Below, one piece after another: positions 1-8,113 of a stretch of 8,480 bases of DNA (the first letter of the stretch is position 1; each line of letters opens with the position of its first letter). Under the pieces are notes generated by a model. It did no database searches, had not been told where the DNA came from, and worked only from the letters and a program-made list of their open reading frames with translations. A program made the position numbers and the translations under genes. Origin of the DNA: an uncultured Cocleimonas sp. (GTDB taxonomy: Bacteria; Pseudomonadota; Gammaproteobacteria; Thiotrichales; Thiotrichaceae); the NCBI GenBank assembly GCA_938041705.1, contig CALISP010000110.1:1-8480 (forward strand), given 5' to 3'.

Positions 1-1
1 C

Positions 2-190
2 CCTGCAAGCGTCAATGAAAGCTATCTAGAACATATGTTTGTTGCGTTATCTTTTTTTGTTTATTTTTCTTATGCTGCGTTCGCCGCGTTAGTTCATGCT
101 TTTTTACCATTTCTATTTATAAAAACTGGCAGTAAAGTCATTACTGATTTAAATCAACGTATGGTGGTTTCTCGTCAAAGGAACCATTAA
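2..190 (+). CDS. DUF6356 family protein, 3' end only (5' truncated by window edge)
   Basis: An open frame runs from the left edge to a TAA at 188-190 and encodes the last 62 residues of a small protein; the start lies outside the window. The visible part begins PASVNESYLEHM, has one hydrophobic stretch rich in Phe, Ala and Leu (about visible residues 12-40), and ends with LPFLFIKTGSKVITDLNQ followed by RMVVSRQRNH. This arrangement (NE-Y-EHM near the N-terminus, a membrane-like centre containing LHAFLPFLF-type residues, then TGS...L..RM) is what I remember of the DUF6356 family, small proteins of unknown function. The family match is from memory and no biochemical role is known to me. It is probably a short inner-membrane protein. 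A copy of the dispersed repeat lies 36 bases after the stop. Confidence 0.7.
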   Translation, partial: PASVNESYLEHMFVALSFFVYFSYAAFAALVHAFLPFLFIKTGSKVITDLNQRMVVSRQRNH

Positions 191-226
191 ATTATTCATA
201 CTCGGTTAAAAATATAATAATTATAT

Positions 227-247
227 AAAAGTGGCGGGGTGTCATTT
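227..247 (+). repeat. Dispersed 21-bp G-rich intergenic repeat, copy 1
   Basis: This copy fits the shared consensus AAAAGTSRSGGGGTGTC plus one variable base and TTT, with G, G, C at the S, R, S positions and A at the variable base. It matches each of the other two copies at 18 of 21 positions. It sits in AT-rich DNA in the 241-base gap between the DUF6356 gene and parE, 36 bases beyond the upstream stop. It is not itself a hairpin. The role is unknown. Confidence 0.6.
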
Positions 248-431
248 ACAATTTTCTTTGATAATTACTTGTCAGCATTAACAGCTTTGCATCTACATCT
301 TACTGGTGCAACGGTGATATTTTAGTCTTTACCTTTTACTTAAATACAGGTAGTTTGTGACTTGTACATAAGCAAGACAACATGTACTGGGCTAACATAA
401 CAAATCACCTTCTAAGGTTTAAAAATTCATT

Positions 432-2318
432 ATGAGTAATGACTATAACGCTGATTCGATAACGGTTCTAAGTGGACTTGACCCTGTGCGTAAACGCCCA
501 GGAATGTACACGGAAACAACTAGGCCAAATCATCTAGCACAAGAAGTCATTGATAACAGTGTTGATGAAGCCTTAGCAGGACATGCTACAAAAATAAAAG
601 TCATGCTTCACGTTGATGGGTCCTTGTCTGTAACTGACGATGGTCGTGGAATGCCCGTTGATATCCATCCTGAAAAAGGGGTATCGGGTGTTGAAGTTAT
701 TTTAAGCACTTTACATGCTGGTGGTAAATTCTCAGATAAGAATTATGAATTTTCAGGCGGCTTACATGGTGTCGGAATCTCAGTGGTTAATGCGCTTTCA
801 TTAATTTTAGAAGTGCGCATTAAACGTGATGGCAAAGAATACGAAATGGTATTCGAAAACGGACATAAACAAACTGAATTAGAAGTTATCAATACGGTTG
901 GTAAGAAAAATACTGGTACTTCCCTGCACTTTTGGCCAAATGGACAATATTTTGACACGGTTAAATTTTCAGTAAAGCGCCTCAAACATAATCTTCGTGC
1001 TAAAGCCGTTTTATGTCCTGGCTTACATATCAGTTTTACCGAAGAAGCTAAAAATGAAACTATCGAATGGTACTATGAAGATGGTATTCGAGATTATCTA
1101 GTTGAAGCTATTGAAGGCTTTGAAAACTTACCTGTTGAACCATTTTTAGGCGAATACAAAAGTAAAGGCGAAGCTGTCGATTGGGCTCTATGTTGGTTAC
1201 CTGAAGGAGGAGAACTTGTACAAGAAAGTTACGTAAATTTAATTCCTACAGCACAAGGGGGAACTCATACTAATGGTTTACGTACCGGTTTGACTGATGC
1301 CTTACGTGATTTTGCTGAGTTTAGAAATTTGCTTCCTCGGGGATTAAAGCTTGCTCCCGATGATATCTGGGATAAATTATGCTTTATCTTGTCATATAAA
1401 ATGCTTGATCCTCAGTTTTCAGGTCAAACCAAAGAACGTTTATCCTCAAGAGCCGCTGCAGGTTTTGTCGCTGGTGTTGTAAAAGATGCATTCAGTCTTT
1501 ACTTAAACCAAAATCCAAGTATTGGTGATTTAATTGCAGAACATGTGATTAACAATGCGCAAAAACGTGCTAAAGCCAGTAAAAAAGTTGTCCGTAAAAA
1601 GATAGCAACAGGTCCTGCACTGCCTGGTAAATTAGCCGACTGTAGCTCACAAGATTTAAACCGAACCGAGATATTCTTAGTTGAGGGTGACTCAGCTGGT
1701 GGGTCGGCTAAACAAGCACGCAGCCGCGAGTTTCAAGCAATTATGCCTTTACGCGGTAAGATTCTTAACACATGGGAAGTCGATTCTTCTCAAGTACTCG
1801 CATCCAATGAAATTCATGATATATCAGTTGCGATAGGCGTAGAGCCAGATAGTAAAAGCCTTGAAGATTTACGTTATGGTAAAGTTTGTATTCTTGCTGA
1901 TGCGGACTCAGATGGGGCACATATCGCCACGCTTATTTGTGCATTATTCGTACAACACTTTGCTGAATTAGTGAAAGCTGGGCATGTCTATATCGCCATG
2001 CCACCACTATATCGAGTTGATATTGGTAAGAAAGTTGAATACGCATTAGATGAAGAAGAACTAAACGCATTAATGGACCGCATCGAAAAAGAAAAAATGA
2101 CGGGTAAAGTTAGCGTAACCCGCTTTAAAGGTTTGGGAGAAATGAATCCATTACAACTACGTGAAACCAGTATGGATCCTGACACACGTCGTTTAATCCA
2201 GTTAACAATGGATAATCCTGAAGAAACTAGAGCAGTAATGGATTTATTGTTAGCGAAAAAACGCGCCGGAGATAGAAAAGTTTGGTTAGAAGAAAAAGGT
2301 AATTTAGCTATTATCTAA
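432..2318 (+). CDS. parE: DNA topoisomerase IV subunit B (ParE)
   Basis: ParE is the ATPase subunit of topoisomerase IV, which with ParC decatenates daughter chromosomes and relaxes supercoils. The GHKL ATPase domain shows E38 in QEVIDNSVDEAL, DDGRGMP (69-75), GGLHGVG (109-115) and the QTK loop (332-334). The TOPRIM domain shows EGDSAGG (418-424), DADSDG (490-495) and RFKGLGEMNP (564-573). Its 628 residues match the roughly 630 of E. coli ParE, and the long insert of Gram-negative GyrB is absent, which separates it from GyrB. Numbering stays in register with E. coli, and S458 and E460, sites of known quinolone-resistance changes, are unaltered. The ATG at 432 gives the family N-terminus. The only Shine-Dalgarno-like AAGG lies about 14 bases upstream, so initiation looks weak. 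No parC is visible. Confidence 0.97.
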   Translation: MSNDYNADSITVLSGLDPVRKRPGMYTETTRPNHLAQEVIDNSVDEALAGHATKIKVMLHVDGSLSVTDDGRGMPVDIHPEKGVSGVEVILSTLHAGGKFSDKNYEFSGGLHGVGISVVNALSLILEVRIKRDGKEYEMVFENGHKQTELEVINTVGKKNTGTSLHFWPNGQYFDTVKFSVKRLKHNLRAKAVLCPGLHISFTEEAKNETIEWYYEDGIRDYLVEAIEGFENLPVEPFLGEYKSKGEAVDWALCWLPEGGELVQESYVNLIPTAQGGTHTNGLRTGLTDALRDFAEFRNLLPRGLKLAPDDIWDKLCFILSYKMLDPQFSGQTKERLSSRAAAGFVAGVVKDAFSLYLNQNPSIGDLIAEHVINNAQKRAKASKKVVRKKIATGPALPGKLADCSSQDLNRTEIFLVEGDSAGGSAKQARSREFQAIMPLRGKILNTWEVDSSQVLASNEIHDISVAIGVEPDSKSLEDLRYGKVCILADADSDGAHIATLICALFVQHFAELVKAGHVYIAMPPLYRVDIGKKVEYALDEEELNALMDRIEKEKMTGKVSVTRFKGLGEMNPLQLRETSMDPDTRRLIQLTMDNPEETRAVMDLLLAKKRAGDRKVWLEEKGNLAII

Positions 2319-2352
2319 TCTTCAACGTTATAGTAGTAATTAATAACAATAA

Positions 2353-2373
2353 AAACGACACCCCCTCACTTTT
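2353..2373 (-). repeat. Dispersed 21-bp G-rich intergenic repeat, copy 2 (inverted)
   Basis: Read on the minus strand, this copy fits the consensus with G, A, G at the S, R, S positions and G at the variable base; the GGGGTGTC core is intact. It lies 34 bases after the parE stop, in the 254-base gap before the antiporter gene, and is inverted relative to the other two copies. The rest of that gap (2374-2572) is AT-rich and I see no gene or strong terminator in it. Confidence 0.6.
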
Positions 2374-2572
2374 GGGATAATAATTTGTTTTATGTATGTT
2401 AAAAAGGTAATTAGTGTTTATTTATTGCTAATGGTTTTGAATTATATTTAATGAAAAATTATTTTTTGTGGATTGTCATCACTACATCCTATTAATGAAT
2501 TCGCTTCGGCTTGTTAACGACCTATGCTCTCTTCATTAAACGTATTTGTAATTTGATATAACTAATAATTTT

Positions 2573-4195
2573 ATGGAAACAATAGATACACTCTTTTCTT
2601 CAATTTCCTATCGTGACCCTATCTGGATTGCGATTGCCTATTTATTTGGTTTTATAATCTGGCAAATGGGATTGCCTCCATTAGTTGGTTTTTTATTAGC
2701 GGGCTTCACACTCAATGTATTAGGCGCTTCAGGTGGTGAATTTCTTAATGAAATGGCTGACTTAGGAGTAACACTTTTACTTTTTACTATTGGTTTAAAA
2801 CTACAAGTACGCCAGTTACTTCGCCCAGAAATATGGGGAGTAGCATCTTTACACATGCTATTGATTAGTCTTGGTGTGACAGGCCTTTTACTATTTTTAT
2901 CTGGTTTCAATATTCCTGTTATAAAAGAACTAACAACCACATCAGCATTAATTCTTGGATTTGCATTATCATTTTCAAGTACTGTATTTGCCGTAAAAGT
3001 ATTTGAAGATAAAGGCGGTATGGGTTCTCAATACGGCCGTATAGCTATTGGAATATTGATCGTACAAGATATTTTTGCTGTTCTGTTTCTCACTGCCTCA
3101 ACAGGAAAAATACCTTCACCATGGGCCATCGTATTAGTAGTCGGACTAATCATCGGAAAGCCAATTTTAATATGGTTGTTAAAACGTGCAGGACACGGCG
3201 AATTATTAGTTCTTTATGGATTAGTACTTGCGCTTGGTGGTTCAGCAGTATTTGAACTTGTTAGTCTCAAAGGTGATTTAGGTGCTTTATTCTTTGGGGT
3301 GTTAGTAGCTCAACACCCGAAAGCAGGAGAACTTGCAAAATCACTGTTGAGCTTAAAAGATATTTTCTTGGTCGGCTTCTTTTTAAGTATTGGTATCTCT
3401 GTTACTCCAACGAGTTCTAACGTACTTATAGCTTGTGCTTTAATGGCAATTATTCCTTTAAAAATTATTCTGTTCCATTTCTTATTTGCCAAATTCCGAT
3501 TACGTACTCGTACCTCAGTATTCTCAACTTTATCATTAGCTAATTTTAGTGAATTTGGATTAATAGTGGTTGCTGTGGCATATAACAAACAATGGTTGTC
3601 TGTTGATTGGTTGGCAGTACTCGCGATCGCTGTAGTGTTCTCTTTTATTATTGCATCCCCGCTCAATGTTTTTCACAATATTATTTATCAACGATTTTAT
3701 CCATTCTTAAAGAAATTTGAACATTCAAAACGTTTAAATGAAGATCAGCTTTTAGACTTAGGTATTGCGCGAATTCTTGTTTGTGGAATGGGTCGTATTG
3801 GTAATGGTGCTTTTGAACATCTACAAACAATGTATGAGGACAAAGAAGTAATCGGGATTGATTTTGATGAAGTTAAAGTCACTCGTTATCGTGAAAGTCC
3901 ACATACAGTTTATCAAGGTGATAGCAGTAACCCTGACCTATGGAGCAGATTAAATAACAATAATGGTAAGCTAGAAATGATTCTGCTTTGTATGCCTCAT
4001 CATAGTTCTAATCTTGTCAGTACTGAAGTTATAAGAGAATGGGGATTTAAAGGTCATATTGCAGCTGTAGCGGAATATCAAGACGAAGAACAGGCGTTAC
4101 TTGAAAAAGGAGCTGACTCTACCTTTAATTTATACGGTGAAGTAGGAACAGGATTTGCTCAAGACTCTCTGCTGAAAATAAACAGCAAAGAATAA
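2573..4195 (+). CDS. CPA2-family cation:proton antiporter with C-terminal TrkA-N/RCK domain (Kef-like)
   Basis: This is an inner-membrane protein that probably exchanges K+ or Na+ for H+. Residues about 12-370 form a dozen hydrophobic segments of the Na+/H+ exchanger fold. They include PPLVGFLLAG (35-44), LLLFTIGLKL (68-77), ALSFSSTVFA (131-140), the VQD acidic site with D166, and NFSEFGL (324-330). Residues about 399-520 form a Rossmann nucleotide-binding domain, with GMGRIG (405-410) and D430 ending the second strand, as in regulatory KTN/RCK domains. At 540 residues it is shorter than E. coli KefB or KefC (about 600-620), and no KefF/KefG-like partner adjoins it. I therefore infer a Kef-related antiporter rather than the glutathione-gated system itself; the ion is not readable from sequence. 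ttcA follows after 68 bases and could be cotranscribed. Confidence 0.85.
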   Translation: METIDTLFSSISYRDPIWIAIAYLFGFIIWQMGLPPLVGFLLAGFTLNVLGASGGEFLNEMADLGVTLLLFTIGLKLQVRQLLRPEIWGVASLHMLLISLGVTGLLLFLSGFNIPVIKELTTTSALILGFALSFSSTVFAVKVFEDKGGMGSQYGRIAIGILIVQDIFAVLFLTASTGKIPSPWAIVLVVGLIIGKPILIWLLKRAGHGELLVLYGLVLALGGSAVFELVSLKGDLGALFFGVLVAQHPKAGELAKSLLSLKDIFLVGFFLSIGISVTPTSSNVLIACALMAIIPLKIILFHFLFAKFRLRTRTSVFSTLSLANFSEFGLIVVAVAYNKQWLSVDWLAVLAIAVVFSFIIASPLNVFHNIIYQRFYPFLKKFEHSKRLNEDQLLDLGIARILVCGMGRIGNGAFEHLQTMYEDKEVIGIDFDEVKVTRYRESPHTVYQGDSSNPDLWSRLNNNNGKLEMILLCMPHHSSNLVSTEVIREWGFKGHIAAVAEYQDEEQALLEKGADSTFNLYGEVGTGFAQDSLLKINSKE

Positions 4196-4263
4196 AATAT
4201 GTATTGCTCTATAACCGTTAATCCATACAATTCCTGATTCAATCAAAATAATTTACTTTTACT

Positions 4264-5196
4264 ATGTCTGAAACCTCAAACAATACACCAGCTTTAATTG
4301 ATGAGACAGAACTGCAACAACAGCGAGACAATAATAAATTAGAAAAACGTCTTCAAAAGTACGCAGGTAAAGCGATGATTGATTTTAATATGATTGAAGA
4401 TGGCGATCGTATTATGGTCTGTTTATCAGGGGGGAAAGATAGTTATGCAATGCTTGATATTCTGCTTAAATCACAACAACGAGCACCTATAGATTTTTCA
4501 ATTATTGCAGTGAATTTAGATCAAAAACAACCCGGATTTCCAGAACATATTTTACCTGAATACCTGGAACAATTAGGCGTTGAATATCGCATAGTAGAAG
4601 AAGATACCTACAGTATTGTTTTAGACAAAACACCTGAAGGTAAAACCACGTGTGGGCTATGCTCACGTTTACGTCGCGGTATTTTATATAAAACGGCAAT
4701 ACAAGTTGGTGCCACTAAAATTGCTCTCGGCCATCACCTTGATGACATGGTGGAAACATTGTTTTTAAACATGTTTCATGGGGCTAGACTAAAAAGTATG
4801 CCAGCGAAACTGATTAGTGATGACAAGAAAAATATTGTGATCCGCCCGCTTGCTTATTGCCGAGAAGCTGACGTAGCTGAATATGCCAAAATCAAAAACT
4901 ATCCCATTATTCCTTGCAACCTTTGTGGCTCACAAGAAAACTTAGAACGACAGAATATTAAAGCCATGCTCGCTACTTGGGATAAGCAATCACCAAACCG
5001 TGTGAGAAACGTGTTTAAGTCCATGCAACGTATTACACCTTCTCACTTATTTGATACCGACGCATTCGATTTTAAAGGGCTGACTACTGCTGATGCAGAC
5101 TCACTTGAAGAATTTGATATTGCATTTGATGATGAGATAATTGTATCAGAGCAGAATTCTTTAAATGATGTAATTGTTTTAAAAGAAATAGTTTAA
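4264..5196 (+). CDS. ttcA: tRNA 2-thiocytidine(32) synthetase TtcA
   Basis: TtcA thiolates cytidine 32 in the anticodon loop of certain tRNAs, using ATP to activate the base and a [4Fe-4S] cluster. The PP-loop SGGKDS is at 55-60, followed by VNLDQKQPGFPEH (83-95). Two CxxC pairs, C130/C133 and C218/C221 (the latter in IPCNLCGSQ), match the family's conserved cysteines. GHHLDD (156-161) and RPLAYCRE (194-201) are further TtcA signatures. Its 310 residues agree with the E. coli enzyme (311), and the conserved block SHLFDTDAFDFKG lies toward the C-terminus. The N-terminal 25 residues are polar and variable, as in relatives. No clear Shine-Dalgarno precedes the ATG, but the next in-frame ATG (M38) would cut into the conserved region. 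It follows the antiporter gene and converges on gpx. Confidence 0.96.
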   Translation: MSETSNNTPALIDETELQQQRDNNKLEKRLQKYAGKAMIDFNMIEDGDRIMVCLSGGKDSYAMLDILLKSQQRAPIDFSIIAVNLDQKQPGFPEHILPEYLEQLGVEYRIVEEDTYSIVLDKTPEGKTTCGLCSRLRRGILYKTAIQVGATKIALGHHLDDMVETLFLNMFHGARLKSMPAKLISDDKKNIVIRPLAYCREADVAEYAKIKNYPIIPCNLCGSQENLERQNIKAMLATWDKQSPNRVRNVFKSMQRITPSHLFDTDAFDFKGLTTADADSLEEFDIAFDDEIIVSEQNSLNDVIVLKEIV

Positions 5197-5197
5197 A

Positions 5198-5232
5198 AGA
5201 GAAAATCTAAAGGAACTACTCAGATTATCTCT
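5198..5232. terminator. Hairpin between convergent ttcA and gpx, possible bidirectional terminator
   Basis: Arms at 5198-5208 (AGAGAAAATCT) and 5222-5232 (AGATTATCTCT) pair at 10 of 11 positions around a 13-base loop. The hairpin starts two bases after the ttcA stop and ends 27 bases short of the gpx stop on the other strand. That position suits a shared terminator, but the stem is AT-rich and no good T-run follows on either strand. Confidence 0.4.
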
Positions 5233-5259
5233 AATTTAAGGTTTAACTAATCATAGCTC

Positions 5260-5742
5260 TTATTTATTTTTCATCATCTTTACTACGTCAGCTTCTAGAT
5301 CATCAATCTCAGTCTTTGGACTAAACCGCTTGTATGGTTTGCCATCAGGTCCTATTAAAAATTTAGTGAAGTTCCATTTAATAGTACTGCCCAACATTCC
5401 ACCCAGCTCTTTTTTTAGATACACAAAAATAGGATGAGCGTCTGTGCCATTAACATCAACTTTCTCTGTTAATGGAAATGTTACACCATGATTAATTCTA
5501 CAAACCTCCACAACTTCTTCGTTGCTTTCTGGTGACTGCGATAAGAATTGATTACAAGGAAAACCTAAGACAACTAAACCGTCATCTTTGTATTTTTGAT
5601 AGAGTTCCTCCAGCCCATCAAATTGCGGTGTAAGTCCGCATTTTGTGGCCGTATTAACAACCAGAACTGACTTACCTTTAAAATCTGACATTGAAATATT
5701 GTCACCTGAGGGGCTTTTGACACTTAGGTCGTAAAAACTCAT
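5260..5742 (-). CDS. gpx: Glutathione peroxidase family protein (cysteine type, probable thioredoxin-dependent peroxidase)
   Basis: This is a thioredoxin-fold peroxidase that reduces hydrogen peroxide and organic or lipid hydroperoxides. The catalytic residues are visible: C35 in NTATKCGLTPQF, Q69 after FPCNQF (61-66), and W123-N124 in WNFTKFLIG. The active site is cysteine, not selenocysteine. C81, in EVCRINHGVTFP, sits where thiol-peroxidase members keep the resolving cysteine, so thioredoxin is a more likely electron donor than glutathione (inference). The 160-residue length is standard, and there is no signal peptide, so it acts in the cytoplasm. The ATG start is supported by an AGGA Shine-Dalgarno at 5748-5751, five bases upstream and the best such site in the window. 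It converges on ttcA and diverges from ung. Confidence 0.93.
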   Translation of the reverse strand: MSFYDLSVKSPSGDNISMSDFKGKSVLVVNTATKCGLTPQFDGLEELYQKYKDDGLVVLGFPCNQFLSQSPESNEEVVEVCRINHGVTFPLTEKVDVNGTDAHPIFVYLKKELGGMLGSTIKWNFTKFLIGPDGKPYKRFSPKTEIDDLEADVVKMMKNK

Positions 5743-5781
5743 ATTTATCCTATATTGATAATCGTTGTTAATAACTTGTGA

Positions 5782-5810
5782 TTGATGTTCATGTCTTTAT
5801 AAGAATAAAT
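5782..5810 (+). promoter_or_regulatory. Possible sigma70-type promoter for ung
   Basis: TTGATG (5782-5787) and ATAAAT (5805-5810) are separated by 17 bases, about 70 bases before the ung ATG, in the gap shared with divergent gpx. The -10 match is weak and AT-rich DNA yields such pairs by chance. Confidence 0.25.
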
Positions 5811-5883
5811 TTATAACACTATTTTCGCCTATACGCCATTGCCCCCATCACCCCTTTATTAGAAATTGGTTTACAATTAAACA

Positions 5884-6564
5884 ATGAATGAAAATATAGC
5901 ACTAGATCCCAGTTGGTTAGCTCATTTGAATAATGAATTCGAAAAGCCATACATGTTAGAACTTAAGCAATTCTTACTTTCTGAGAAACAACAAGGTAAG
6001 ACAATATTACCACCACCGTCTCAATGGTTTAATGCGTTAAACAGCATGTCATTTGAACAACTTAAAGTCGTTGTTTTAGGACAAGACCCATACCCTACAG
6101 CAGGTCATGCACATGGTTTAAGCTTTTCAGTATTACCGGAGGTGAAGCCTTTACCAAAATCACTATTGAATATAAATAAGGAGTTATTTGAAGATTTAGG
6201 TATAGATAATAGTCACACTGGTAATCTTCAAAGCTGGGCAGATCAGGGGGTATTGTTATTGAATTCAGTACTGACTGTGGAACAAGGAAATGCAAATGCT
6301 CATAAAGGTAAAGGTTGGGAGCACTTTACAAATGAGATTATCCAAACTATCAATGATAACAGTGAAAATATTGTATTTATTATTTGGGGAGCTTATGCAC
6401 AGAAAAAAGGTGCTTTAATAGATCAAAGTAAACATCACGTAATTACCTCTGCTCACCCTTCTCCTTTATCAGCTTATCGTGGATTTTGGGGTAGTAAACC
6501 GTTTTCTAAAACAAATGATTATTTGAAATTAAAAAATAAAACTCCAATACAATGGGCTTTATAA
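5884..6564 (+). CDS. ung: Uracil-DNA glycosylase (Family 1 Ung)
   Basis: Ung removes uracil from DNA by cleaving the N-glycosidic bond, which starts base-excision repair of deaminated cytosine and misincorporated dUMP. Length is 226 residues against 229 in E. coli. The water-activating loop GQDPYP (66-71) holds catalytic D68 and Y70. LLNSVLTV (125-132) carries the uracil-binding Asn (N127), and HPSPLSAYRGFWG (191-203) carries catalytic H191 and the DNA-intercalating Leu (L195). The residue after the loop Tyr is Pro rather than the usual His, giving PYPTAGHAHG instead of PYHGPGQAHG. All other core residues are kept, so activity is expected. The ATG gives the family N-terminus but has no clear Shine-Dalgarno. 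The gene stands alone, divergent from gpx and convergent with tonB. Confidence 0.96.
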   Translation: MNENIALDPSWLAHLNNEFEKPYMLELKQFLLSEKQQGKTILPPPSQWFNALNSMSFEQLKVVVLGQDPYPTAGHAHGLSFSVLPEVKPLPKSLLNINKELFEDLGIDNSHTGNLQSWADQGVLLLNSVLTVEQGNANAHKGKGWEHFTNEIIQTINDNSENIVFIIWGAYAQKKGALIDQSKHHVITSAHPSPLSAYRGFWGSKPFSKTNDYLKLKNKTPIQWAL

Positions 6565-6600
6565 TTAATTGTTTGATTAGATACAGAACAAAAAGTGCCT

Positions 6601-6621
6601 AAAAGTCGGGGGGTGTCCTTT
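6601..6621 (+). repeat. Dispersed 21-bp G-rich intergenic repeat, copy 3
   Basis: This copy fits the consensus with C, G, G at the S, R, S positions and C at the variable base. It lies 36 bases after the ung stop, on the same strand as ung. A partial echo, AAAAGTG at 6591-6597, precedes it by 10 bases, like a small local duplication of its left end. Its right end overlaps the inverted repeat at 6615-6641. Confidence 0.6.
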
Positions 6622-6641
6622 AGATATAATTATCTTCGGAC
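6615..6641 (+). terminator. Interrupted hairpin after ung, possible terminator
   Basis: GTCC (6615-6618) can pair with GGAC (6638-6641), and AGATA (6622-6626) with TATCT (6631-6635) around a TAAT loop, with an internal bulge between the two stems. It lies 50 bases downstream of ung and is followed by a short pyrimidine-rich stretch ending in TTTT. The stem is short and broken, so the call is tentative. Confidence 0.3.
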
Positions 6642-6657
6642 AAACTCTCTTTTAACA

Positions 6658-6684
6658 AAGATATCTATTAGATATCAATATCTT
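6658..6684 (-). terminator. Palindrome directly after the tonB stop, possible terminator
   Basis: GATATCTA and TAGATATC form a perfect inverted repeat around a single base (6660-6676). The outer ends AAGATAT (6658-6664) and ATATCTT (6678-6684) also pair, giving an alternative fold. On the tonB strand the palindrome begins immediately after the TGA stop. It is wholly AT-biased with only a short T stretch beyond, so it may be a terminator, an mRNA-stabilising 3' hairpin, or a binding palindrome. Confidence 0.35.
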
Positions 6685-7718
<1,034 letters not shown>

Positions 7719-7722
<4 letters not shown>

Positions 7723-8108
7723 GGCTGTTGCTTTTGTTCAGCCTGAATAGATATTTTTTTGAAGTTAGCAGCTTTCATAACATCAATGATTTTAATGAAA
7801 TGTTCAAAGTCAGATTTTTTATCCATACGAATCACAAATTTCTGGTCAGGCTCATAAGCTTTTAACTTGTTTTCAAGCTGTGAAATATCGATTTCGACTT
7901 CATTAAAAAACAACTTGTTCTCAATATTCACAGCTATTTCAATGGCTTTTATGGATTCATGATTTGTCGTAGTTACTTTATTAGCAGAGGGAATATCAAC
8001 CTCTATAAGACCTTTAGAAACAAAAGATGCCGTCGTCAATACTATCGCTAACAGTACCAACATTATATCTATAAAAGGAATCATATTTATTTGGTCGAAA
8101 CGTTTCAT
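7719..8108 (-). CDS. exbD: ExbD/TolR-family proton channel subunit (ExbD)
   Basis: ExbD works with ExbB in the inner membrane to convert proton flow into conformational work on TonB. The 129-residue protein has a short cytoplasmic N-terminus, one membrane helix (about 10-31) beginning INMIPFIDIMLVLL, and a periplasmic domain. D14 in PFID is the equivalent of the essential membrane aspartate (D25 in E. coli). The C-terminal half contains VIRMDKKSDFEHFIKIIDVM, the usual ExbD/TolR pattern. ExbD rather than TolR is chosen because tonB follows with a 4-base overlap. The ATG lies 5 bases beyond the exbB stop without a clear Shine-Dalgarno, so the three genes are very likely one translationally coupled unit. 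Confidence 0.94.
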
Positions 8109-8113
8109 TGTAG

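Noticed and set aside
743..985. Minus-strand ORFs inside parE (also 1988-2185)
   Set aside because: They are antisense to strongly conserved ATPase and TOPRIM motifs and look like chance open frames.
2319..2572. Possible hidden gene, sRNA or strong terminator in the gap between parE and the antiporter gene
   Set aside because: Both strands show only very short frames (longest noted 14 codons) and weak 5-bp inverted repeats; apart from repeat copy 2 nothing stands out.
3310..3666. 118-codon minus-strand ORF inside the antiporter gene
   Set aside because: It lies wholly within a clear membrane-protein gene on the other strand and resembles no family I know.
4199..4237. 12-codon ORF between the antiporter gene and ttcA
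   Set aside because: It has no ribosome-binding site and no overlap with ttcA, and is short enough to be chance.
5839..5860. C-rich stretch (GCCCCCATCACCCC) upstream of ung as a fourth repeat copy
   Set aside because: Its reverse complement has GGGGTGAT, not GGGGTGTC, and the flanking AAAAGT and TTT blocks do not align.
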